A DNA stretch of 10,821 bases. Source: Pseudomonadota bacterium. GTDB taxonomy: Bacteria; Pseudomonadota; Alphaproteobacteria; Rhizobiales; Rhizobiaceae. The stretch lies in assembly GCA_023419535.1 (NCBI GenBank), contig JAEZXX010000087.1, forward strand, positions 1-10,821, in the 5' to 3' direction. The translations under genes and the position numbers were made by a program. The notes under the pieces were generated by a model that was not told the origin of the DNA, did not search any database, and worked only from the letters and a program-made list of their open reading frames with translations. Below, piece by piece: positions 6,057-10,821 of the stretch (position 1 is the first letter of the stretch; each line of letters starts with the position of its first letter).

Positions 6057-7481
6057 TCAGACGGTCTGGAGCAGAGCCGCCAGCATCTCGTCGACCGTCG
6101 AAATCAGCTTCGCGGACGCCTGATAGGAGCGCTGGAGGTCGGTCAGGAGCGTCATCTCCTGCGCGAGGTTGATGCCGGTCTCGTTGGACATCGTCTCCCG
6201 GGTGCGCTCGTTGAGCGTCGTGCGGTACTCGACCTCCGACAGCGCCGAGGCCCGGCCCGCCTGCAGCCAGCCGAGCGAGGAGGCGGCGAAGTTCGCGAGC
6301 GAGCCGGTCTGCGCCAGGCCCGCTTCGGTCGAGTAGGCGCGTGAGCTTCCGAGCGCTTCGTAGAGCGCGGCGATCCGGTCCGTGTAGCCCGAACCCGCGC
6401 CCGCCGGCGGGGCGATATTGATGCCGTCGCGGATCAGCGTCGGGTCGGCGGCCGCGCGCGCATCGACGCGAAGGCTTGCCGCGAACCCGTGGGACGCCCC
6501 CTCCCGGACGGGCTCGCCGTCGGCGCCGACCGTGAAGAGGCCGGAGCGCTTCTCGCCTCCGACGGTCTCGGAGAAGGCCTCGACCAGCCCGCGGGCCAGC
6601 TCGTCGAGCTGCGCCTCGAAGGTCGGGGCGATCTCGTCGCGCAGCTGCGTCAGGCCCACGACCGAGCCCGAGCGCAGCGGCATGAAGGCGCCCTCGCCCG
6701 TGACCTGCACGCCGTCGATGCGCAGGGCCGAGCCGCTCTGGCCGGAGCCGAGGGGGCTGGAGGGCGTGAACTCGACGAGGCGCGCGCGCTTGTCGAAGAG
6801 GTTGACCCCCGAATCGGTGTGGAGGACGAGGTCGTTGTCGCCGCGGATGCGGGCGTTGACGCCGACATAGGCCGAAAGCCTGGCGACGGCCGCGTCGCGC
6901 TTGTCGACGAAATCGGTGACGTCGCTGCCCGCGACCGTGCCCGACACGACCTTCTCGTTCAGCCGCTCGATGTCGGCGAGGATGGCGTTCATGTCTTCGG
7001 CGGCGTGGAGGAGCGAGTTGTCCGCGTCGCGGCGCACCGCCTGCACCGTCGCGGAGAGATCGTTCAGATTCGCGGCGAGATCGCGCGCCGCGTCGAGCGC
7101 GGTGCGGGCGAACTCGAAGCTGCCCGGATTGCCGGAGAGCGCCAGAAGCCGGTCCGAAAGGCCGGAGATCATCGCGGAGGGCGAGCGCGACAACGTCGTG
7201 TCGCCGATGGTCTCGTCGAGGCGCTGGTAGCCGGACGAGATCGCGCTCCAGGAGCCGACCGCGGAGGTCGAGTCCAGCATGTTGCGATAGAGGACCGAAT
7301 TCTGCGAGCGCGCGATGGAGGTCACCTCCACGCGCCCGCCGGGTCCGGTGACGACGTTGGCGTATTTGCGCGAGGCGTTCGGGTCGTTGAGGTTGGCGAT
7401 GTTGCGCGAGACGATCGCCGTCTGCGTCTGGGTCGCGAGCAGCGACGACTTGGCGGAATCGAGGGCCGAGGTGAGCGACAT
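6057..7481 (-). CDS. flgK: hook-associated protein FlgK
   Basis: A 474-residue first junction protein (HAP1) that joins the hook to FlgL. The N-terminal rod/hook-type motif is clear: LATQTQTAIVSRNIANLNDP at about 15-34, preceded by SALDSAKSS. The C-terminal helix (about 434-474: ETGINLAQEMTLLTDLQRSY, then ASAKLISTVDEML) is the family signature. The central region contains DVTDFVDKRDAAVARLSAYV, typical of FlgK. The length is in the usual range, between the enterobacterial (about 547) and smaller rhizobial forms. It starts 60 bp after flgE; that gap contains a GC hairpin, and no Shine-Dalgarno site is visible before this ATG, which is unusual in this operon. Confidence 0.94.
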   Translation of the reverse strand: MSLTSALDSAKSSLLATQTQTAIVSRNIANLNDPNASRKYANVVTGPGGRVEVTSIARSQNSVLYRNMLDSTSAVGSWSAISSGYQRLDETIGDTTLSRSPSAMISGLSDRLLALSGNPGSFEFARTALDAARDLAANLNDLSATVQAVRRDADNSLLHAAEDMNAILADIERLNEKVVSGTVAGSDVTDFVDKRDAAVARLSAYVGVNARIRGDNDLVLHTDSGVNLFDKRARLVEFTPSSPLGSGQSGSALRIDGVQVTGEGAFMPLRSGSVVGLTQLRDEIAPTFEAQLDELARGLVEAFSETVGGEKRSGLFTVGADGEPVREGASHGFAASLRVDARAAADPTLIRDGINIAPPAGAGSGYTDRIAALYEALGSSRAYSTEAGLAQTGSLANFAASSLGWLQAGRASALSEVEYRTTLNERTRETMSNETGINLAQEMTLLTDLQRSYQASAKLISTVDEMLAALLQTV

Positions 7482-7515
7482 CGCGGGAGTGTTCCGGGAG
7501 GAGAGAGGTCGGAAA

Positions 7516-7534
7516 GGCGGCCGGGACGGCCGCC
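7516..7534 (-). terminator. hairpin between flgE and flgK, possible attenuator
   Basis: GGCGGCC (7516-7522) and GGCCGCC (7528-7534) form a perfect 7-bp stem around a 5-base loop, eight bases past the flgE stop in the transcript. The 3' side is followed by UUUCC, a short and weak U-tract. It may partially terminate transcription, giving more flgE than flgK mRNA, or protect the flgE 3' end. Confidence 0.45.
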
Positions 7535-7541
7535 CTCGCCG

Positions 7542-9221
7542 TTAGCGCTTGAGGTTCACGAGGACGTCGAGGATTTCCGAACCCGTCTGGAAGACCTTGG
7601 AGTTCGCGGTGTAGGAGCGCTGGCTCTCGATCATGGTCGTGAGTTCGCTGGCCAGGTCGACCGTCGACTGCTCGAGGGCGCCGTGGACGATCGTGCCGAG
7701 GCCGCTCTCGCCGCCGAAGCCGATCAGCACCTCGCCCGAGTCGCGCCCCGCCGAGAAGACGTTGCCGGACTGGGCGCGCAGATTGTCGGGGCTTTCGACG
7801 AGCGCCAGCGGGATCTTGTAGAGCGGCACGAGCTCACCCGACTTGAAGCGGGCCGAGACGATGCCGTCCGCCGAGATCTGGATCTGGTCGACGTTTCCGG
7901 GCGGATTGCCGTTCACGCTGGCGGCGATCGGCTGATAGGTCTTGCCGACCTGCGAGGAGCGGGAGATGTCGAGCTGGAGCATCCGGCCGTTGGGGATCTG
8001 GATCGCCAGCGGCTCGGTGCCCTGCAGGGCGCCGGTCCGGTCGAAGACCACCTCGCGGACGCCGCCGATCGGGCCCGAGGCATAGGGGAAGGGCGATTCG
8101 CCGGGCGCGCGGGTGGCGCGGTCGAAGATCGCGTATTCCCAGGTGTTCGGACCTTCCGGGTCGGTGCCCGACCCGTCGGTGACCTTGGTCATGTAGATGT
8201 CGAGGACGACCTCCTTGCCGGCGTCGTCGTAGACGGTGATGGAGTCGGTGGCGGTGAAGTGGACCTTGCCCGAGCCGCCCGCGCCCGGGCGCGTGCCGTC
8301 GATCGGGCCGAGCGCGCCCGTTCCGCTCATCGGGTCGAGGCCGACGATGGCGGGGTTCGGTGCCGCGCCGTCCACCTGCACGTCCGCGAGCGTGACGGTG
8401 CTGTCCGGACCGGTCGACTGCGAGGTCAGGACCAGCCGCCCGCCGTTCTCGGAGGCGACGACCTTGCCGACCGCCGTGTTGATGCGCTCGACGATGGCGC
8501 CGATCGCCGACGGCGCCAGATCGTTGAGATCGCCGTTGGCCGGCGCCGCGACCGTCACCGGCGTCGCGACGCCGTCGATCGTGACCTGGAAGGTCAGCGT
8601 CTGCGCGCCGTCCGCGAAGGCATTGGCGGGAATGGCGTTGGCCTGCGTGTTCGTGCCCGCTGTTCCGGCCAGGCGCGGCGGCAGGACGGGCGTGTCCTTC
8701 GGCAGGTTGACGCGGAAGGTGCCGCTGTCGGTCGGCTTCAGGCGCAGCTGGGCGGAGTCGAGATTGACGTTCTGCAGGCCGGCGAAGCCGTTCAGCACGC
8801 CTTCGGTGTCGCCGTTCGGCAGCGGATAGCCCTGGAGGACGTAGCCGGCGGCGTTCACGAGCTCGCCATTTCCGTTCTTCACGAAGGCGCCGGCGCGCGT
8901 CAGGAACGTGCCGCCCGACCCGTCGGAGACGACGAAGAAGCCCTTGCCGCTGACGGCGAGATCCACCGCCTGCGAGCTGGTGCTGTTCGCCGAGGAGCTG
9001 AGCACGCCCTGCTGGCTGACGATCTGCCGGGTGTTGGCCTCGACGATACCCGAATTGTAGAGGCCGCCCCCGGAGGCGACGACGAGCGAGGAGAACTCGG
9101 TCGTCTGTCGCTTGTAGCCGTTGGTGTTGGCGTTCGCGATGTTGTCGGCGACGCCTGCCAGGCGCGTCGCCTGAGCGTTCATCCCCGATACGCTCGTGCG
9201 CATCAACCCGCCGATGCTCAT
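7542..9221 (-). CDS. flgE: flagellar hook protein FlgE
   Basis: A 559-residue hook subunit exported by the flagellar apparatus. The N-terminal domain (MSIGGLMRTSVSGMNAQ, then DNIANANTNGYK at about 26-37) and C-terminal domain (VDLASELTTMIESQRSYTAN, then SEILDVLVNLKR) are the classic rod/hook polymerisation helices. At about 94-110 AVSGKGFFVV appears, followed by LTRAGAF, also diagnostic. It is much longer than the enterobacterial hook protein (about 400 aa). Part of the extra length, about residues 200-297, resembles a Flagellin_IN-type beta domain. The start is set at 9221 because GAGGTC lies seven bases upstream; an in-frame ATG at 9239 has no ribosome site. It opens the structural operon, downstream of the rem terminator. 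Confidence 0.95.
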   Translation of the reverse strand: MSIGGLMRTSVSGMNAQATRLAGVADNIANANTNGYKRQTTEFSSLVVASGGGLYNSGIVEANTRQIVSQQGVLSSSANSTSSQAVDLAVSGKGFFVVSDGSGGTFLTRAGAFVKNGNGELVNAAGYVLQGYPLPNGDTEGVLNGFAGLQNVNLDSAQLRLKPTDSGTFRVNLPKDTPVLPPRLAGTAGTNTQANAIPANAFADGAQTLTFQVTIDGVATPVTVAAPANGDLNDLAPSAIGAIVERINTAVGKVVASENGGRLVLTSQSTGPDSTVTLADVQVDGAAPNPAIVGLDPMSGTGALGPIDGTRPGAGGSGKVHFTATDSITVYDDAGKEVVLDIYMTKVTDGSGTDPEGPNTWEYAIFDRATRAPGESPFPYASGPIGGVREVVFDRTGALQGTEPLAIQIPNGRMLQLDISRSSQVGKTYQPIAASVNGNPPGNVDQIQISADGIVSARFKSGELVPLYKIPLALVESPDNLRAQSGNVFSAGRDSGEVLIGFGGESGLGTIVHGALEQSTVDLASELTTMIESQRSYTANSKVFQTGSEILDVLVNLKR

Positions 9222-9330
9222 CGCAGACCTCTTGTTCATGTAGAATTTGGGGTGAAACTAGGGCCCGAAGCTTGCGCCAGGCTGCTACGACGTAGCGTTG
9301 TAAGCGCGTCAGCAATAAAACTAAGGGCTG
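9222..9330 (-). promoter_or_regulatory. flgE operon promoter region with 13-bp palindrome
   Basis: This spacer lies between the rem terminator and flgE and must contain the promoter for the structural operon. It holds a perfect palindrome, GCTACG-A-CGTAGC (9284-9296), about 62 bp before the start codon, which looks like an operator. TTGCTG, on the complement further upstream, is a possible -35 element, but I cannot assign a convincing -35/-10 pair. In Sinorhizobium, Rem activates flgE-class genes, so a Rem site is expected here (inference). Confidence 0.45.
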
Positions 9331-9372
9331 AAAAAGCAGAAGGCTCCGAACCCGCCGCGGTTCGGAGCCTTC
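9331..9372 (-). terminator. strong intrinsic terminator of rem
   Basis: GAAGGCTCCGAAC (9339-9351) and GTTCGGAGCCTTC (9360-9372) form a perfect 13-bp stem with an 8-base loop. In the minus-strand transcript it is followed by UGCUUUUU (T-tract from 9331-9335). It lies 28 bases after the rem stop and separates rem from the flgE operon. This is the clearest Rho-independent terminator of the window. The other side is also A/T-rich, so it might work on both strands. Confidence 0.92.
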
Positions 9373-9399
9373 ATACTTATTTAATACTTACCGCTGGAT

Positions 9400-10071
9400 T
9401 TAGACGCCGATGCCGTAGCCGAGATAGCGCTTCGAGGACACCGGATCGTAGCCGAGGCGCATCTTGAGTTTCTTGCGCAGCTTGGAGATGTGGCTCTCGA
9501 TCACGTTCTCTTCCACGTTCTCGTCGAAGATGCCGTAGATCGCAGAGAAGAGCTGCTGCTTGGAGACGCGGCGGCCGCGATTGGCGACCAGATATTCGAG
9601 GATGCGGCGCTCGCGGCGCGGTAGCACCATCGGCTGGCCGGCGACCTCGGCATCGCGTCCGTCGTTGAAGACGCAGATCTCGTCGACGCTCGTGCGGGCG
9701 CGGTCGACGCTGCCCTCGCGTCGGCGGATCGCGCCGACGCGCGCGAGGATCTCCTTCACGTGCACCGGCTTGGCGACGACGTCGTCGAGACCGGCCGCGA
9801 AGCAGTCGAGCGTGGCGTTGAGCGTGCGGGTCTCGGCCAGCGCGATCATCGGGGCGGAGGTGCGGCTGCGCACCAGCTTGGTGAAGTTGGCCCGCTCGGG
9901 GAAGTCGCCGAGGAGGAAGGCTTCCACCGCCGAGACGTCGGCGTCGGCCGCCGTCTCGACCCAGCCCCGGAACTCGTCCACCTGGAAGCCCGCCGAGGAC
10001 ACGCCCTCGGAGGAGAACATCGACTTGTAACCGCTCGTCACAAGCTCGCGATCATCAACCACCACGATCAT
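9400..10071 (-). CDS. rem: flagellar transcriptional activator Rem/FtcR-type response regulator
   Basis: A 223-residue OmpR-type regulator. In Sinorhizobium Rem and in Brucella FtcR are orphan activators of flagellar genes, and the position directly before flgE matches. Residues 1-110 form a receiver-like domain: acidic pair Asp6-Asp7 (IVVVDDRELV) and Lys101-Pro102 are present. The expected phospho-acceptor at the end of strand 3 reads FLLGDFPE (52-59), with Gly55 where Asp is usual, and the switch Thr/Ser is Ala79. The receiver therefore probably works without normal phosphorylation. Residues about 150-223 are a winged helix ending in RYLGYGI, with VIESHISKLRKKL as recognition helix. The start at 10071 (ATG) begins the receiver strand directly. 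Its ribosome site (GGCGGTG) is weak; an upstream in-frame TTG at 10143 would add 24 unlikely residues. Confidence 0.9.
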   Translation of the reverse strand: MIVVVDDRELVTSGYKSMFSSEGVSSAGFQVDEFRGWVETAADADVSAVEAFLLGDFPERANFTKLVRSRTSAPMIALAETRTLNATLDCFAAGLDDVVAKPVHVKEILARVGAIRRREGSVDRARTSVDEICVFNDGRDAEVAGQPMVLPRRERRILEYLVANRGRRVSKQQLFSAIYGIFDENVEENVIESHISKLRKKLKMRLGYDPVSSKRYLGYGIGV

Positions 10072-10233
10072 AGGGCACCGCCAGACTTCGTTTCCTCGTG
10101 AGAAGATTGATAGGTCGTTAAGCCTCGCGCGAGCTATCCCCAAAAATAACTATAGGGTTAAGGAAGGCCTGACGTCGGGCCGGAAACGGCCGCGGTTCCA
10201 GGATCCGCAGACGCACGGCGAATGGTCCGGGCG
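10072..10233 (-). promoter_or_regulatory. rem promoter region with paired TTAAC elements
   Basis: The 162-bp spacer between fliK and rem holds A/T-rich sequence unlike its surroundings. On the minus strand TATAGT (10149-10154 region) is a five-of-six -10 match, with CCGACG about 18 bp upstream as a poor -35. CTTAAC followed by a TAT motif occurs twice, with GTTAA at 10117-10121 and 10157-10161, exactly 40 bp apart. A 10-bp palindrome CTCGCGCGAG (10124-10133) lies between them. This could bind an autoregulating Rem or an upstream regulator, which is inference. A small hairpin GGCCG-GAAA-CGGCC (10178-10191) may end the fliK transcript. Confidence 0.4.
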
Positions 10234-10821
10234 TCACAGGAAGGTCGATCCGCCGGGCTTCGGCCGAGGCGCCGCGGCCTCCTCGGGTCGGCGCCGCGCC
10301 GCCTCCTCGCGCGCTCCCCCATCCGCGCCCCTGCGATCCCCGTTCCCTTCGCCGTTTCCTTGAGCGCTTCCGCGCTCGGCACCGCGTCCATCCGGCCCCG
10401 CGGATGCCTCCCGCGATCCCGCAGCTGGCGCGGCCGGTCCCGTCTCGCGCACCGCGACGACGATGGATGAGTCCTCCAGCGAGAAGCCGGCCTTCTCCAG
10501 AAGCCCGCGCAGCGAGGCGCGATCCTCGGTCAGCATTCGCGCGGTCTCGGCCCGGTCCGCCGCGATCTCGAGCATCAACTGGCCCTCGTGCAGCCGCATC
10601 GAGACGTGCAGCATGCCGAGATTCTCCGGCTGGAGCTGGATCGTCAGCGTCTTCAGCGCGGCGCCGCCGGCCCGTAGGCGCAGATGCGAGGCGGCCGGCG
10701 CCTCGTCGACCGGCCGGTTCGCACTCGGGCCGCCGAAGGCGTCGATGACGCGCTCGGCGACCTGCGCCGACACGGCCGGGACGCCGGCCGGGAGCGGCGT
10801 GCCCGTCGGACCGCCGACGGG
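10234..10821 (-). CDS. fliK: flagellar hook-length control protein FliK, C-terminal part
   Basis: The frame is open to the window edge, so only the last 195 residues are seen. They contain the conserved FliK C-terminal (Flg_hook) domain at about visible residues 56-126: LTIQLQPENLGMLHVSMRL, then LMLEIAADRAETARMLTEDR and LRGLLEKAGFSLEDSSIVV. This domain contacts FlhB and switches export from hook to filament subunits when the hook reaches its length. After it comes a 65-residue low-complexity tail rich in Gly, Ala, Arg and Glu, probably disordered. The part before the domain is Pro/Gly-rich, as expected for the ruler region. In Sinorhizobium another gene lies between fliK and rem; here rem follows directly after 162 bp. 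Confidence 0.9.
   Translation of the reverse strand, partial: PVGGPTGTPLPAGVPAVSAQVAERVIDAFGGPSANRPVDEAPAASHLRLRAGGAALKTLTIQLQPENLGMLHVSMRLHEGQLMLEIAADRAETARMLTEDRASLRGLLEKAGFSLEDSSIVVAVRETGPAAPAAGSREASAGPDGRGAERGSAQGNGEGNGDRRGADGGAREEAARRRPEEAAAPRPKPGGSTFL

Noticed and set aside
4894..6123. A 409-codon plus-strand frame over flgL
   Set aside because: It is antisense to flgL, has no ribosome site and has low-complexity composition.
9222..9239. Upstream ATG at 9239 as the flgE start
   Set aside because: No ribosome site precedes it, whereas the ATG at 9221 has GAGGTC at good spacing and begins the conserved MSIGGLMRTSVSGM sequence.
6489..9467. A 992-codon open frame on the plus strand across flgK and flgE
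   Set aside because: It is antisense to two unmistakable flagellar genes, its product is Arg/Gly/Val/Asp-rich without a recognisable fold, and such frames arise from G/C-biased third codon positions.
10072..10143. TTG at 10143 as the rem start
   Set aside because: The extra 24 residues do not resemble a receiver domain, and they overlap the promoter-like A/T-rich region; the ATG at 10071 starts directly at the first beta strand.

Overview
The window is GC-rich DNA from an alphaproteobacterium, very probably of the order Hyphomicrobiales (Rhizobiales). The evidence is the gene order rem-flgE-flgK-flgL-flaF-flbT-flgD-fliQ preceded by the end of fliK. This order, the FlaF/FlbT pair and a Rem/FtcR-type orphan regulator are hallmarks of the flagellar clusters of Sinorhizobium, Brucella and relatives. 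I do not commit to a genus.

Layout from left to right. Positions 1-80 hold a hairpin and the leader of a zinc-dependent dehydrogenase of the formaldehyde-dehydrogenase-like group (81-1259, +). A ferritin-like four-helix protein follows on the same strand (1296-1742). It converges on an unrecognised protein with two winged-helix-like segments (1724-2575, -). The last 19 bases of the two genes overlap inside a palindrome. A 98-bp divergent promoter region (2576-2673) separates that gene from a small hypothetical gene (2674-2964, +). About 450 bp (2965-3410) then hold no convincing gene.

The rest is flagellar and on the minus strand, so it reads from right to left: the 3' end of fliK (hook-length control), rem (flagellar master activator) with a strong intrinsic terminator, a short regulatory region, then flgE (hook), flgK and flgL (hook-filament junction), flaF and flbT (flagellin synthesis control), flgD (hook cap) and fliQ (export gate). 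The operon builds the hook and junction, caps the growing hook, and sets the timing of flagellin translation. Rem presumably activates it. The cluster stops after fliQ; flhA and fliR, which follow fliQ in Sinorhizobium-type clusters, are not here.

I saw no rRNA, tRNA, CRISPR array, insertion sequence or phage gene. The most notable points are the degenerate receiver domain of Rem, an enlarged hook protein with a Flagellin_IN-like insertion, the palindrome that gives two convergent genes the same C-terminus, the unrecognised tandem-winged-helix gene with its divergent partner, and operator-like symmetric sites upstream of flgE and rem. None of this amounts to a clearly new system; it is mostly a conserved flagellar operon next to a small accessory block.
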